The notes: a model not told the origin generated them from the letters alone. A DNA stretch of 64,000 nucleotides from Microvirga flocculans ATCC BAA-817 (GCF_000518665.1 NZ_JAEA01000014.1:1-64000); one strand, 5' to 3'; counted from the stretch's first letter, positions 25,769-35,199 are shown. A program made the numbers and translations.

Positions 25769-26387
25769 CGTCAAGACCTCATTCCCTGAATTCTGCGAGA
25801 CAACATTCTTCCGACAGACCCTGCAGGACATGCAGATGAACGGTTAAGCTACTCTATCGCGCGTCCAGCCTGACGCTTGATCGTTTGAGACATGTTCTTG
25901 ACAGATTGGGGCGTTCACGGCGGCAGCCGCCATGCCCATTCGGATGAGTTGCCATTGCGAGAAGAGAGTGCTGCTGGATGCCGCGGTCTCGCGCATGCCC
26001 CTGGCCCAAAATGTCAAGAGATTGTCATCGCCGATCAAGCGCGGATTGCAAGGGGAGTTAGACTGGCAGGGAAAGCTGGATGAACGATGGTTGCATGTGT
26101 TCAAGCTGTCTTCCCGATCCTGAGCATGACCTATGCCCGGACCGGAGAAAACATGACATTCCACAGCGTGGCCGCAGGGGGAATTAAAGCGTTCAAGCAG
26201 GCGTCAATCCCATTCGCGCCATTGTCGCAACTCCCGCAACTGTATCGTCCATCTGAACGGAAGACCGTCCCCTTGTCATCAAGTCTCTGCCCGCCAACTA
26301 CCTTCATGAAGTGGAGGGAGAGCACGGCGCGCATATTCTCGGTCAGGGGCCCATGGATTCATCTTCCGCCAATCCAGGAGAACGGCG
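25769..26387. other. Long intergenic region
   Basis: About 620 bases without a convincing gene. It contains a 21-bp direct-repeat box at 26012-26040. Several short frames exist but lack ribosome sites, signal peptides or family motifs. Confidence 0.5.
26012..26040 (+). promoter_or_regulatory. 21-bp direct repeat, copy 3 (AraC-type box)
   Basis: TGTCAA (26012-26017) and GATCAAGC (26033-26040) start 21 bp apart, with GTC at 26024-26026. TTAGAC follows 17 bases later as a candidate -10. The nearest clear downstream gene is the Gly/Tyr-rich protein at 26388, leaving a leader of about 320 bases. Confidence 0.5.
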
Positions 26388-27029
26388 ATGAACAAGCTTA
26401 TCGTTGCATTGGGCATTATTGCCACAGGTGCATTTCTTGTTCCTGACGGGGCCTCGGCCCAGCACGGCGGAGGCTTCCGGGGTGGCGCACCGAGCTTTCG
26501 CGGCGGCGGGTTCGGCGGTGGCGGCATGATACGACCGCCGATGATGGGCGGTGGCATGATGGGCGGCGGGATGAGAGGTGGATTCGCGGGGCCCGGCATG
26601 GGAGGGTTCCGTGCGGCGGCCATCGCCCGTCCCGGCGTCTCCGGCGGCTTCTATCGCCCTAACGCGGTCTTCCGTCCCGGCTTCGGAGGCTACGGCGTCC
26701 GCACTCCCTATTATGGCGTTCGCACTCCCTATTACGGCCGCGTCTACGGAGCCTACCGCCCCTATTATCGCGGGTATTACGGACGCGGTTGGCGATATCC
26801 TTATTACGGCGGCTATTACGGCTGGGGTTATCCATATTACGGCTACGGGACGGCCCTGGCGGCTGGCCTTGCCTTGGGAACGCTCGCCTATCCCTATTCC
26901 TACGGCTACTACGACTATCCCAATTATTACGGCACCGCCTCTTACGAGGATTGCTACTGGGTGCGTCGCCGCATCGTCGGACGGGATGGCCGGATTTACA
27001 TCCGTCGGGTTCAGGTCTGTGAATACTGA
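26388..27029 (+). CDS. Secreted Gly/Tyr-rich protein
   Basis: A 213-residue protein with a signal peptide (residues 1-24, ending GASAQ). It then has a Gly/Met-rich stretch (residues 27-70, GGG and MMGGGM repeats) and a Tyr/Gly/Pro-rich stretch (residues 95-160) with a perfect double VRTPYYG unit and many PYY and GYY units. The C-terminus DCYWVRRRIVGRDGRIYIRR with a final VQVCEY is more ordinary and holds two cysteines. Such proteins are common in Hyphomicrobiales and may be surface or envelope components; no function is assigned. AGGAG precedes the ATG. Confidence 0.7.
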   Translation: MNKLIVALGIIATGAFLVPDGASAQHGGGFRGGAPSFRGGGFGGGGMIRPPMMGGGMMGGGMRGGFAGPGMGGFRAAAIARPGVSGGFYRPNAVFRPGFGGYGVRTPYYGVRTPYYGRVYGAYRPYYRGYYGRGWRYPYYGGYYGWGYPYYGYGTALAAGLALGTLAYPYSYGYYDYPNYYGTASYEDCYWVRRRIVGRDGRIYIRRVQVCEY

Positions 27030-27292
27030 TGCTGGGCGCCTGAGCGAAGATGCTTGGTCTGCCGTCAGTCGATGAGCCAGGCGCGAGATCCGAGGTTAGT
27101 GCATCATGCGCTTGGGTTCGATCTGCGCTCTATTACCGGCCCACGATCATGACGACGCTATGCCTGAAAGCCATCGACGGCCCGGCAAAAAGCAGGAGGC
27201 TTTTCGATGCGAAGGACCGTTACGCCCGGCAACCGGCGCCTAGGGCGGTTCATCGCCCTTGAGGAGACTTGAGGAGAATAGAGGAGGGCGAC

Positions 27293-27586
27293 TTGAAGCG
27301 AGCCTTGATCCTGTTGGCTGTGGCGGCCTTTGCGTCTGACGCCCAGGCACAATCGCGCCCCTCTACCGTGGCCATGACCTGTAGCGCCAGCCGCCAGCTG
27401 GTGATGTCGCGCGGTGCCGTTGTGCTCGGGACGGGCGGATATACGTATGACAGGTTCGTCCGTGACGGCTCGTTCTGTCTGGTTGGCGAATATACCCAGA
27501 CGGCCTTCGTTCCAAGCCTCGATACGCCCCAATGCTTCGTCGGCTACCGCTGCAAGGCCGGGCCGCGGGATCTGTTTGGCGACTAG
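27293..27586 (+). CDS. Small secreted hypothetical protein
   Basis: A 97-residue protein with a signal peptide (KRALILLAVAAFASDAQAQ) and four cysteines in the mature part (MTCSAS, SFCLVG, PQCFVG and YRCKAG), so it is probably a disulfide-bonded periplasmic protein. The likely start is the TTG at 27293, because AGGAGGG lies 4-5 bases upstream; the frame is open 8 codons further. No family was recognised. The interval 27030-27292 upstream shows no gene or clear regulatory site. Confidence 0.55.
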   Translation: MKRALILLAVAAFASDAQAQSRPSTVAMTCSASRQLVMSRGAVVLGTGGYTYDRFVRDGSFCLVGEYTQTAFVPSLDTPQCFVGYRCKAGPRDLFGD

Positions 27587-27695
27587 CAGACCTAGCCGAC
27601 GCACTGCCCGCAGATTCTTTTCACATCGGGACGGAACTTCCGCCAGATTGAAGCGTTGCCATTTACCCGTGGCCTCTCTTCTGAACGTCCCAATC

Positions 27696-27860
27696 ATGCG
27701 CTCGGAAACAATAGAACACGGCAGAAAGAAACGTGAGGTTTTCACTTTTCTCATTCTTGCCGTCCTGATCTGGCCCTTCATTGCTGTCGGCGTCGTCGCG
27801 GGCTGGGGCTTCATCATCTGGATGTATTACCTGTTTACCGGCCCCCCAGGCCCGGTTTGA
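27696..27860 (+). CDS. napE: NapE, periplasmic nitrate reductase accessory membrane protein
   Basis: A 54-residue protein with a single membrane helix (FLILAVLIWPFIAVGVVAG), preceded by a short basic segment KKREVF and followed by GFIIWMYYLFTGPPGP. This pattern and its position as first gene of a nap cluster identify NapE. Its exact role is not known. The ATG at 27696 is inferred from the family N-terminus; the ribosome site is weak. It starts the order napE-F-D-A-B-C. Confidence 0.85.
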   Translation: MRSETIEHGRKKREVFTFLILAVLIWPFIAVGVVAGWGFIIWMYYLFTGPPGPV

Positions 27861-27870
27861 GGCGCGGTCT

Positions 27871-28170
27871 ATGGCGGAGGTTGTAGATCGGAAGCGTCGA
27901 GGCTTACTGCTCGGCCCATTCGCCCGGGAACGGAGCGCCGACACCTCCCTCAATGCCGTTATCGGCGCGTCCTGTCTCGCTTTCCAAGGCATCGCCTGCA
28001 TGAGTTGCCGCGATGCCTGTACCCCCGCTGCCATCTGCTTCGATCTTGCTTTCGGAGGCGCTCGCCCCAGCATCGTCATGGATACTTGCACCGGCTGCGG
28101 AGACTGCGTTCAGGCATGCCCGGCCGATGCCATTCAGCTCTGTGCACGAGAGGTCGCCCATGAGCCGTGA
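27871..28170 (+). CDS. napF: NapF-type ferredoxin, short form
   Basis: A 99-residue iron-sulfur protein placed between napE and napD. CLAFQGIACMSCRDACTP offers one cluster (with a C-x7-C start), and CTGCGDCVQACPADAI a second, canonical 4Fe-4S motif. Typical NapF proteins are about 160 residues with four clusters, so half of the usual motifs are missing; the N-terminus KRRGLLLGPF is NapF-like but shortened. NapF is thought to help mature NapA in the cytoplasm. Its stop overlaps the napD start region by 11 bases. Confidence 0.82.
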   Translation: MAEVVDRKRRGLLLGPFARERSADTSLNAVIGASCLAFQGIACMSCRDACTPAAICFDLAFGGARPSIVMDTCTGCGDCVQACPADAIQLCAREVAHEP

Positions 28171-28417
28171 ATGTCACATCTCCAGCCTCGTGGTTCACAG
28201 CCGGCCGGATCGGGTGGCCTCCGTCGTCGACGGCATCGGTGCGATCGAGGGCGCGGAGGTCCATGGTGGCGAAGAGGCGGGTAAGCTGATCGTCACCCTT
28301 GAAACGGAAACGGAGAACCAGGTCGTCGAGCGCGTCAATGCCATCCAGTTGCTCGACGGAGTCCTGGCCGCGACTCTTGTCTTTCATCATTTCGAGCCCG
28401 TTCCAGAGCTGGAGTAG
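28160..28417 (+). CDS. napD: NapD chaperone
   Basis: An 85-residue cytoplasmic protein with a ferredoxin-like fold ([18 protein letters not shown] and a second half [15 protein letters not shown]). NapD binds the twin-arginine signal of NapA and holds back export until the cofactor is in place. The ATG at 28160 lies inside the end of napF, and the stop is 4 bases before napA, so translation is coupled. Confidence 0.92.
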   Translation: MSRECHISSLVVHSRPDRVASVVDGIGAIEGAEVHGGEEAGKLIVTLETETENQVVERVNAIQLLDGVLAATLVFHHFEPVPELE

Positions 28418-28421
28418 AACG

Positions 28422-30941
28422 ATGGATCTTACGCGCCGCGCGCTTCTCAAGGCACAGGCGGCCGCTGCGGCAGCAGCGGCGGCGAACGTCGCTCTTCCCG
28501 CAAAGGCGCAGAACATCGCGACGGGCGAGGATCTCCATCTCCAATGGTCGAAAGCGCCCTGCCGCTTCTGCGGCACGGGCTGCGGCGTGATGGTTGCGGT
28601 AAAGGATGGCCGTGTCGTCGCTACGCATGGCGATATGCAGGCGGAGGTCAATCGCGGCCTCAACTGCGTGAAGGGCTACTTCCTGTCGAAGATCATGTAT
28701 GGCAGCGACCGGCTTACCCAACCGCTCATGCGCATGAAGAACGGTCAATTCGCCAAGGACGGCGAATTCCAGCCCGTTTCCTGGGAACGCGCCTTCGACG
28801 AGATGGCCAGCCAGTGGAAGCGGGTGCTCAAGGAGAGGGGACCGGAGGCCGTCGGCATGTTCGGTTCCGGCCAATGGACGATGTGGGAGGGCTACGCCGC
28901 ATCCAAGCTGATGCGGGCGGGGTTCCGCTCCAATAATCTCGACCCGAATGCCCGCCATTGCATGGCATCCGCTGCCGTGACCTTCATCCGCACCTTCGGC
29001 ATGGACGAGCCGATGGGATGCTACGACGATTTCGAGAACGCGGACGCCTTCGTGCTCTGGGGCTCGAACATGGCCGAGATGCACCCGATCCTCTGGACGC
29101 GCGTGACCGACCGCCGACTGAGCCACCCGCATGTAAAGATCGCAACGCTCTCCACCTATGAGCACCGGACGACCGATCTGTCCGACATGACCTTGATCTT
29201 CAAGCCCGGATCCGACTTGGCGATTCTCAATTACATCGCGAACTACATCATCCGGAACGGTGCCGTTAACCGCGATTTCGTGGAGAAACATTGCAACTTC
29301 CGGCTGGCGAATACCGATATCGGCTACGGCCTGCGGCCCGAGCATGTCCTGGAGCAGCGGGCGCAGCATGCCAACGATGCGCAGGTCTCCCAGGCGGCGA
29401 GCTTCGAGGATTATGCGAAGCTCATGAGCGAATACACGGTCGAGAAAGCTTCGGACCTGTCGGGCATCCCAAAGGAGCGGCTCGAGGCTCTGGCGCGGCT
29501 CTATGCTGACCCGAAGACCAAGGTGATGTCGCTCTGGACCATGGGATTCAACCAGCATGTCCGCGGCGTCTGGGCGAACCACATGGTCTATAACCTGCAC
29601 CTGCTCACGGGAAAGATCGCAGAGCCCGGCAATTCCCCGTTCTCGCTGACGGGGCAGCCCTCGGCCTGCGGAACGGCCCGCGAGGTCGGCACGTTCAGCC
29701 ATCGCCTGCCGGCCGACATGCAGGTCACCAATCCCGAGCACCGCAAGCATGCGGAAGAGATCTGGAAGCTTCCTCACGGCCTCCTGCCCGACAAGGTCGG
29801 CTATCATGCCGTGCAGCAGGACCGCATGCTCAAGGACGGCAAGCTCAACGCCTACTGGATCATGGTCAACAACAATCTCCAGACGGCGCCGAACACGAAC
29901 AACGAGACCTATCCCGGCTACCGCAATCCCGCGAATTTCGTGGTGGTGTCGGATGCCTATCCAACCGTGACCGCCATGGCGGCGGACCTGATCCTGCCGG
30001 CCGCCATGTGGGTTGAAAAGGAAGGTTCCTACGGCAATGCGGAGAGGCGCACGCATTTCTGGCATCAGCTCGTCAATGCACCGGGCGAAGCCCGCTCGGA
30101 CCTCTGGCAGCTGATGGAATTCTCGAAGCGATTCACCACCGACGAGGTGTGGCCGGCGCAGATCCTCGACGCCAATCCGGATTACAAGGGAAAGAACCTG
30201 TTCGATGTTCTCTTCAAGAACGGCGCCGTCGACAGGTTTCCTTTGTCAGAGCTTGATCCGGCTTACGAAAATCATGAATCCAAGGCGTTCGGCTTCTATG
30301 TCCAGAAGGGGCTGTTCGAGGAATATGCCGGCTTCGGGCGCGGTCACGGTCACGATTATGCGCCCTTCGACATGTATCACGAGGCGCGTGGTCTCCGCTG
30401 GCCCGTGGTGAACGGTCAGGAGACGCGCTGGCGCTATCGGGAAGGCTACGACCCCTATGTCGAGAAAGGCAGCGGGGTGCAGTTCTACGGTAATCCGGAC
30501 AAGAAGGCCAATATCATGGGCGCGCCCTACGAACCGCCCGCCGAATCTCCCGATGCGGAATACGATCTCTGGCTCGTGACGGGCAGGGTTCTCGAGCATT
30601 GGCACTCGGGCTCCATGACCTTGCGCGTTCCCGAACTCTACAAGGCCTTTCCCGGCGCGGTGGTCTTCATGCATCCCGATGACGCGGCCAAGCGGCATCT
30701 CAGGAGAGGGCAGGAGGTGAGGGTGGTTTCGCGACGCGGGGAAATCCGCAGCCGTGTAGAGACTCGCGGACGCAACCGCGTTCCGCCGGGGCTGATCTTC
30801 GTGCCCTTCTTCGATGCCAGCCAGCTGATCAACAAGGTCACGCTCGACGCGACGGATCCGATCTCGAAGCAGACGGACTTCAAGAAATGCGCGGTCAAGG
30901 TCGTCGCGGCAGCCATGGCGGATGCGGGAGAACAGCCATGA
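28422..30941 (+). CDS. napA: Periplasmic nitrate reductase catalytic subunit
   Basis: Reduces nitrate to nitrite in the periplasm using bis-MGD molybdenum and one 4Fe-4S cluster. The protein is 839 residues. A twin-arginine signal ([10 protein letters not shown], then an Ala-rich stretch) begins the protein. The cluster ligands are C47-x2-C50-x3-C54 and the Cys in GLNCVKG; the Mo ligand is Cys180 in NARHCMAS. The C-terminal molybdopterin-binding region starts near [18 protein letters not shown]. The ATG at 28422 fixes the signal peptide. Its stop overlaps the napB start by 4 bases. Confidence 0.97.
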   Translation: MDLTRRALLKAQAAAAAAAAANVALPAKAQNIATGEDLHLQWSKAPCRFCGTGCGVMVAVKDGRVVATHGDMQAEVNRGLNCVKGYFLSKIMYGSDRLTQPLMRMKNGQFAKDGEFQPVSWERAFDEMASQWKRVLKERGPEAVGMFGSGQWTMWEGYAASKLMRAGFRSNNLDPNARHCMASAAVTFIRTFGMDEPMGCYDDFENADAFVLWGSNMAEMHPILWTRVTDRRLSHPHVKIATLSTYEHRTTDLSDMTLIFKPGSDLAILNYIANYIIRNGAVNRDFVEKHCNFRLANTDIGYGLRPEHVLEQRAQHANDAQVSQAASFEDYAKLMSEYTVEKASDLSGIPKERLEALARLYADPKTKVMSLWTMGFNQHVRGVWANHMVYNLHLLTGKIAEPGNSPFSLTGQPSACGTAREVGTFSHRLPADMQVTNPEHRKHAEEIWKLPHGLLPDKVGYHAVQQDRMLKDGKLNAYWIMVNNNLQTAPNTNNETYPGYRNPANFVVVSDAYPTVTAMAADLILPAAMWVEKEGSYGNAERRTHFWHQLVNAPGEARSDLWQLMEFSKRFTTDEVWPAQILDANPDYKGKNLFDVLFKNGAVDRFPLSELDPAYENHESKAFGFYVQKGLFEEYAGFGRGHGHDYAPFDMYHEARGLRWPVVNGQETRWRYREGYDPYVEKGSGVQFYGNPDKKANIMGAPYEPPAESPDAEYDLWLVTGRVLEHWHSGSMTLRVPELYKAFPGAVVFMHPDDAAKRHLRRGQEVRVVSRRGEIRSRVETRGRNRVPPGLIFVPFFDASQLINKVTLDATDPISKQTDFKKCAVKVVAAAMADAGEQP

Positions 30942-31411
30942 GGCGCAGTATCTTCGCCGCCTTGCTCGCCTTTGGGCCCTGCCTGGCGGCTGGGGCGATC
31001 CTGGCGCAGGATGCGCCGCGCCTGCGAGGTCCTGATCCCTTCTCCAAAGAAATTCCGGCCCCTCCGATGCAGCGGCAGGTCACGGACGATCTGCGCGTGA
31101 TGCGCAACTACCCGGATCAGCCACCCGTGATCCCGCATGCCATCGAAGGCTACGCCGTCGACCTGAATGCGAACAAGTGCATGTCCTGTCACGCACGCAA
31201 ATTCACGGAGCAGAGTCAGGCTCCGATGATCAGCGTGACGCATTACCAGGACAGGGCAGGCAACACCCTCGGCGGGTTGTCTCCCAGGCGCTATCTGTGC
31301 GTGTCCTGCCACGTGCCGCAGACAACGGCGAAGCCTCTCGTCGAGAATACCTTTGCCGATATGGATGCTCTGACCGAGCCTGAGCGGCAGCCAGCACGAG
31401 GGCGAAACTGA
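30938..31411 (+). CDS. napB: NapB, diheme cytochrome c of nitrate reductase
   Basis: A 157-residue periplasmic electron donor to NapA. It has a signal peptide ([19 protein letters not shown]) and two heme c sites, CMSCH and CVSCH, plus the conserved [11 protein letters not shown] and [10 protein letters not shown] segments that carry the distal His ligands. It overlaps napA at the start and napC at the end, one base each way of ATGA/TGATG type. Confidence 0.96.
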   Translation: MRRSIFAALLAFGPCLAAGAILAQDAPRLRGPDPFSKEIPAPPMQRQVTDDLRVMRNYPDQPPVIPHAIEGYAVDLNANKCMSCHARKFTEQSQAPMISVTHYQDRAGNTLGGLSPRRYLCVSCHVPQTTAKPLVENTFADMDALTEPERQPARGRN

Positions 31412-32028
31412 TGGCGGCCGGAATCGCACGTGCATGGGGCTGGTTTCGGGGAAATGCCTGGGTCAAGACGGCGCTCGGCCCGCCCCTCTATCTGAGCCTG
31501 GCTTTTCTCACCCTTGGAGGATTCGTGGCCGGCGTCGCCTTTTGGGGCGCGTTCAACACGGCCCTGGAGGCCACGAACACGGAGACATTCTGCACGAGCT
31601 GCCACGAGATGGAGGCCAACGTATTCGAGGAGCTGAAAGGAACCATTCACTTCACGAACCGGTCCGGCGTGCGCGCCACATGCCCGGATTGCCATGTTCC
31701 CCACCAATGGACGAACAAGATCGCCCGCAAGATGCAGGCCTCGAAGGAGGTCTGGGGCCATATCTTCGGCTCGATCAATACGCGGGAGAAGTTCCTGGCC
31801 ATGCGTAAGCATCTGGCCGAACGCGAGTGGGCGCGCATGAAGGCGAACGATTCGCTCGAGTGCCGCAACTGTCACAGCTCCGAATCCATGGATCTGACGA
31901 AGCAGAACCCGCGCGCGGCCTCGGCGCATGAGCGCTTCCTCTTTAGCGGTGAGAGAACCTGCATCGACTGTCACAAGGGCATCGCGCATCGCCTGCCTGA
32001 CATGTCGGGCGTTCCGGGATGGCAGTAA
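31411..32028 (+). CDS. napC: NapC, tetraheme quinol dehydrogenase
   Basis: A 205-residue membrane-anchored cytochrome that passes electrons from ubiquinol to NapB. One N-terminal membrane helix ([20 protein letters not shown]) precedes four heme sites: CTSCHEM, CPDCHVP, CRNCHSS and CIDCHKG. Length and order match NapC/NirT proteins. The ATG overlaps the napB stop (TGATG). Confidence 0.96.
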   Translation: MAAGIARAWGWFRGNAWVKTALGPPLYLSLAFLTLGGFVAGVAFWGAFNTALEATNTETFCTSCHEMEANVFEELKGTIHFTNRSGVRATCPDCHVPHQWTNKIARKMQASKEVWGHIFGSINTREKFLAMRKHLAEREWARMKANDSLECRNCHSSESMDLTKQNPRAASAHERFLFSGERTCIDCHKGIAHRLPDMSGVPGWQ

Positions 32029-32032
32029 GATC

Positions 32033-32581
32033 ATGAATGCCTTCAAATCGCTGGCAACGGCATTCCTTATTGGATGGTTGCTCCCATGGCCTGCTCCCCA
32101 CGCCTGGGCTCAGGGGCAGGCAACGAGCGGCAATGCGACACAGCCCCGTTCCATCGAGCCGATGGAATTCATCCGGCTGGCCCATAGCTCCTCCTCATTT
32201 CAGGAAAGTGCTGCCAAGCTGGCGGCCGGCCGCGAGACGAGGCCCGAGGTCAAGAGCTACGCGGCTGCCGCCGCCGACTTCCGTGCCGGTCTCCTGAAGC
32301 GGCTCGAAACCTTCGCAGGTGAGCGGAACATGCCGGTGCCCTCCATGAAGGAATTCGAACATCAGATCATCCTCGAAAACCTGGAACCTCTCGACTTCCT
32401 CGCCTTGAGCCGGCGCTACGCGGAGGTTCAGATTCAGGCTCTCGATCAGGAACTGACCGTCTACCGAGCGGCAAGCCTGGGCCCGAATGAGGAGGTCAAG
32501 GCGTTCGCCGCTCAAGTCCTGCCCGAGCTGCAGCGGCAGCGTGAGGAGGCGCAGAAGATGTACGAGGCGATCAAGCCCTGA
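32033..32581 (+). CDS. DUF4142 secreted protein
   Basis: A 182-residue protein with a signal peptide (FLIGWLLPWPAPHAWAQ) and a helical DUF4142-type domain (EPMEFIRLAHSSSSFQESA, then RPEVKSYAAA and LDFLALSRRYAEVQIQALDQ). DUF4142 proteins have a ferritin-like fold and no established reaction. It follows napC by 4 bases, so it is probably in the nap transcript, which is an unusual place for the family. It ends before a terminator shared with nirK. Confidence 0.78.
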   Translation: MNAFKSLATAFLIGWLLPWPAPHAWAQGQATSGNATQPRSIEPMEFIRLAHSSSSFQESAAKLAAGRETRPEVKSYAAAAADFRAGLLKRLETFAGERNMPVPSMKEFEHQIILENLEPLDFLALSRRYAEVQIQALDQELTVYRAASLGPNEEVKAFAAQVLPELQRQREEAQKMYEAIKP

Positions 32582-32617
32582 TGTCGTTCTCTCGCTTTTC
32601 GCCTAATCGAATGCGAC

Positions 32618-32639
32618 AACCCGGGCTTGCGCCCGGGTT
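32618..32639. terminator. Hairpin between the converging nap and nirK units
   Basis: AACCCGGGC and GCCCGGGTT form a perfect 9-bp stem with a 4-base loop. It lies between convergent genes and could stop transcription from both sides, though T tracts are poor. Confidence 0.7.
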
Positions 32640-32668
32640 AGCGGATCAACCCATCCGTTCTGCGGCTA

Positions 32669-33781
32669 TCAGTGACCGCCGGTCGATTCAGCCGATTTCT
32701 GCGGATCGTAATCCTTGAAGATGGCCTCGTTCTCCGGCCCTTCGACCTGAAGGACACCCGCCAGTCCACGCTCGACACGGCTCAGGGCATGGTCGACGAG
32801 GATATAGTTGCCGGGAACCTCGACCTTGAAGTCGACCACGCTGGCGCCTCCGGGAGGGGTCGTGATCGTCTGGACATCTTTCAGGGGCGAGCTGAGCGAG
32901 GCCAGCGGATAGGCTTTGTCGAAGATCTCGCCGATCACATGGAAGGACGATGTATAGTTCGGCCCGCCTACACCGAAATAGATCCGCACGCTCTCGCCGA
33001 CTTTCGCCTTGAGCGGGTTCTTCTTCAGAGCGTCGGTGCTGCCGTTGAAGATGAAGTACTCGGGCCGTTCGCTCAAGAGCTTGTCGATGCTCTCCTCCGC
33101 ATGTCCTTTCGTGCCGTAGGGCTGCTCCGTATAAAGCTCACCCTGCATCACGTAGAATTCATGATCGACCTTCGGCAAACCCTCTTCAGGTTCCACCAGG
33201 ATCAGGCCGTACATGCCGTTGGCGATGTGCTGGGCCACCGTGGGCGTTGCGCAGTGATACACATAGAGGCCGGGATTCATCGCCTTGAATTCGAAACCTC
33301 GCGTCTCGCCAGGAGCCGCTTCCGTGGCCCTTGCGCCACCGCCGGGGCCCGTGACGGCATGGAAGTCGACATTGTGCATCATGAGGCTTCCGTCGTCGTT
33401 CTTGAGCTTGACCTCGACGGTGTCGCCGACCTTCACGCGGACGAACGGACCTGGAACCTTGTTGTTGAAAGTCCAGTAGTGATAGGTCGTGCCATCGGCG
33501 AGTTCGCCCGTGACTTCGGTCGTGTTCAGATCGACCTTCATCCGCTGAGGTCCGCGCTTGCCGATGGGGCCGGGGAGGTCGGTCGGAAGGCGCACAATGT
33601 TGACGGGAGCAGCAGCCGCGCCACTGACATCCGTGCTCATGTGCATGTGAGGTGTCGCAGCCGCGAGCTTGTCGCCGGCATGGGCGGGCAGAGGCTGGGC
33701 GAGCAGGGCTGCCGCACCAAGGGCAAGAACAGCAGCCGTCGCAAGCAGCGGCCGGCGTCCCGAGATCGTCATGGTCTTCAT
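32669..33781 (-). CDS. nirK: Copper-containing nitrite reductase
   Basis: Periplasmic enzyme that reduces nitrite to nitric oxide. The protein is 370 residues with a signal peptide (AAVLALGAAALLAQPLPAHA). Type 1 copper ligands are His136, Cys177, His185 and Met190 (YHCATPTVAQHIANGMYG). Type 2 copper ligands are His141, His176 and His331; the catalytic Asp139 and His281 are also present. Electrons probably come from the pseudoazurin at 35395. A TTG-N8-CAA box lies 87 bp upstream of the start. An in-frame ATG three codons on is an alternative start. Confidence 0.97.
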   Translation of the reverse strand: MKTMTISGRRPLLATAAVLALGAAALLAQPLPAHAGDKLAAATPHMHMSTDVSGAAAAPVNIVRLPTDLPGPIGKRGPQRMKVDLNTTEVTGELADGTTYHYWTFNNKVPGPFVRVKVGDTVEVKLKNDDGSLMMHNVDFHAVTGPGGGARATEAAPGETRGFEFKAMNPGLYVYHCATPTVAQHIANGMYGLILVEPEEGLPKVDHEFYVMQGELYTEQPYGTKGHAEESIDKLLSERPEYFIFNGSTDALKKNPLKAKVGESVRIYFGVGGPNYTSSFHVIGEIFDKAYPLASLSSPLKDVQTITTPPGGASVVDFKVEVPGNYILVDHALSRVERGLAGVLQVEGPENEAIFKDYDPQKSAESTGGH

Positions 33782-33868
33782 CGTCGTCTCCTGTATGGGA
33801 CCGCCTGGCGGATCGTTTCAGTCCGTCATCGGATGAAGACTTTGTAAGGCGATTGCCGGCAGGCTTAT

Positions 33869-33882
33869 TTGTCGCGGCGCAA
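33869..33882 (-). promoter_or_regulatory. FNR/NnrR-type box for nirK
   Basis: TTGTC-GCGG-CGCAA matches the 14-bp Crp/Fnr-family pattern TTG-N8-CAA, with TTGCG on the minus strand as in NnrR sites. It lies 87 bp before the nirK start, a usual distance for an activator site. Confidence 0.6.
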
Positions 33883-34014
33883 AGAGAACGACGGATATGG
33901 GTAAGGAGAAATACGGAGGCCGACAGTCATCGGTTCCAGAAAATGGAGAGGATCACGATCATGACCGGTCATTCGTTTCCTGGCCAAGGCAATGGATGAC
34001 AGATCCCATCTTGA

Positions 34015-34028
34015 TTGACGTGGCGCAA
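34015..34028 (+). promoter_or_regulatory. FNR/NnrR-type box before the DUF1858 gene
   Basis: TTGAC-GTGG-CGCAA fits TTG-N8-CAA and resembles the nirK box. It lies 60 bp before the start at 34089. The divergent nirK-DUF1858 spacer (33782-34088) therefore has one box for each direction and no other gene. Confidence 0.55.
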
Positions 34029-34088
34029 AGACCATTATCGTGCAGATGGCATGATTATTTCTACGTTGAACGAAGGATGGAGGGTGCG

Positions 34089-34334
34089 ATGCCTGTGGAG
34101 GCCACCCAGCTTGTCGATGATGTCATGAGACGCTGGCCCGCGACGATCCGGGTCTTTCTGAATCACAAGATGCATTGTGTCGGGTGCCCGATCACATGCT
34201 TTCATACCGTGGCCGATGCTTGCCGCGAGCATAACGTGAACCAGACGGGTTTCCTAGCGGAGCTGAACGCCATGATCGGGCAGAAAGCCCCTTCATCAGG
34301 CGAAGGCCAGCCCGGCGCAACGGCGATCTGCTGA
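34089..34334 (+). CDS. DUF1858 (ScdA N-terminal-like) protein
   Basis: An 81-residue protein with the DUF1858 pattern: LVDDVMRRWPATIRVFLNHKM, then CVGCPITCFHTVADAC. The CxxC pair and two further cysteines could bind a metal or iron-sulfur cluster. Related domains occur at the N-terminus of ScdA/YtfE di-iron repair proteins and beside nitrite and NO genes. The ATG at 34089 is chosen because GGAGGG lies 4 bases upstream; an in-frame ATG at 34077 has no such site. A role in NO or nitrosative stress handling is inferred from context. Confidence 0.8.
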   Translation: MPVEATQLVDDVMRRWPATIRVFLNHKMHCVGCPITCFHTVADACREHNVNQTGFLAELNAMIGQKAPSSGEGQPGATAIC

Positions 34335-34353
34335 GCAGAAGAGAGAAAGGAAT

Positions 34354-35052
34354 TCAGCCTGCCGGAGGCTCTGCAAGCAGAAAGAGCTTGTGAGGATTCC
34401 TGATCGATATTCTCTGGCGTCCGCTGTCGACGAGGCCCTGATCCTCCCATGCGCTCAGGATACGGCTGACCGTGTGAAGGGTGGTTCCCGTCATCTCGGC
34501 GACATCCTGCCGTGAGATTGGAAAGTCGATCTGGATTCCGTCCTCGCCCTTCCGGCCCGCCTGCTGGGCCAGCCGCAACAGCGCATGGGCGATCCGTCGC
34601 TCGACCTGTTCGGTCGACATCTCGATCACGCGGGTATGCGCCTCCTGGAGGCGGCTGCCTACGGTTTGGATCGCATTGACGGCAAGGGACGGATGCTTGG
34701 CGACGAGGCGGGGCCAGGCAGGGGAAGGCCAGACGAGGGCGACGCTGTCGACCACGGCGAGAGCTGACGCCGGATAGGTCGTCCGTCCCATCGCCATGGC
34801 AATCCCGAAGATTTCGCCGGGGGTCACGAAGCGAACCACGACCTGTTGTCCATCGGGCGTGACCTTCATCACGCGCAGATGGCCATGGAGCAGGACGAAA
34901 AAGGAATGGGCGTCCTCATCCTGCTGGAAGACGCTCGCTCCCTTCGGGTAGCGGATGGATTGCGCTTCCTTCAGGATCGCACCCACATCGTCATCGCCGA
35001 GGCCCGCGAACATGGGCAGGTCAGCAACCAGGGACTTGTCCAGGCTCGGCAT
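34354..35052 (-). CDS. Crp/Fnr-family regulator, NnrR/DNR-like
   Basis: A 232-residue regulator. The cyclic-nucleotide-binding-type sensor domain spans about residues 10-125 (PKGASVFQQDEDAHSFFVLL and GEIFGIAMAMG). A dimer helix and a winged helix follow, with recognition text FPISRQDVAEMTGTTLHTVSRI. The N-terminal cysteines that hold the oxygen-sensing cluster of FNR are absent, so an NO- or nitrite-responsive NnrR/DNR-type protein is more likely. Its genome position between nirK and pseudoazurin, and the four TTG-N8-CAA boxes around it, support that role. Confidence 0.88.
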   Translation of the reverse strand: MPSLDKSLVADLPMFAGLGDDDVGAILKEAQSIRYPKGASVFQQDEDAHSFFVLLHGHLRVMKVTPDGQQVVVRFVTPGEIFGIAMAMGRTTYPASALAVVDSVALVWPSPAWPRLVAKHPSLAVNAIQTVGSRLQEAHTRVIEMSTEQVERRIAHALLRLAQQAGRKGEDGIQIDFPISRQDVAEMTGTTLHTVSRILSAWEDQGLVDSGRQRISIRNPHKLFLLAEPPAG

Positions 35053-35199
35053 GGGACTGGCTCCGGTTCATCGAAGGTGTGTCTGGGAAACTCGCTTGGA
35101 CATCTTGAGATCCATGAAGGCCGCACCGATCGAAGGTGCGAAATCCATTTTTCGGCGTAGCCTTTTGAAAGGCTCTATCATGCTCGGGTTCAAGGGGAA

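Noticed and set aside
26087..26446. A plus-strand frame overlapping the start of the Gly/Tyr-rich protein
   Set aside because: It has no ribosome site or recognisable domain and runs into a well-supported gene in another frame.
27649..27662. TTGAAGCGTTGCCA before napE as an FNR-type box
   Set aside because: The right half lacks CAA, and symmetry is poor. The nap promoter shows no convincing Crp/Fnr site.
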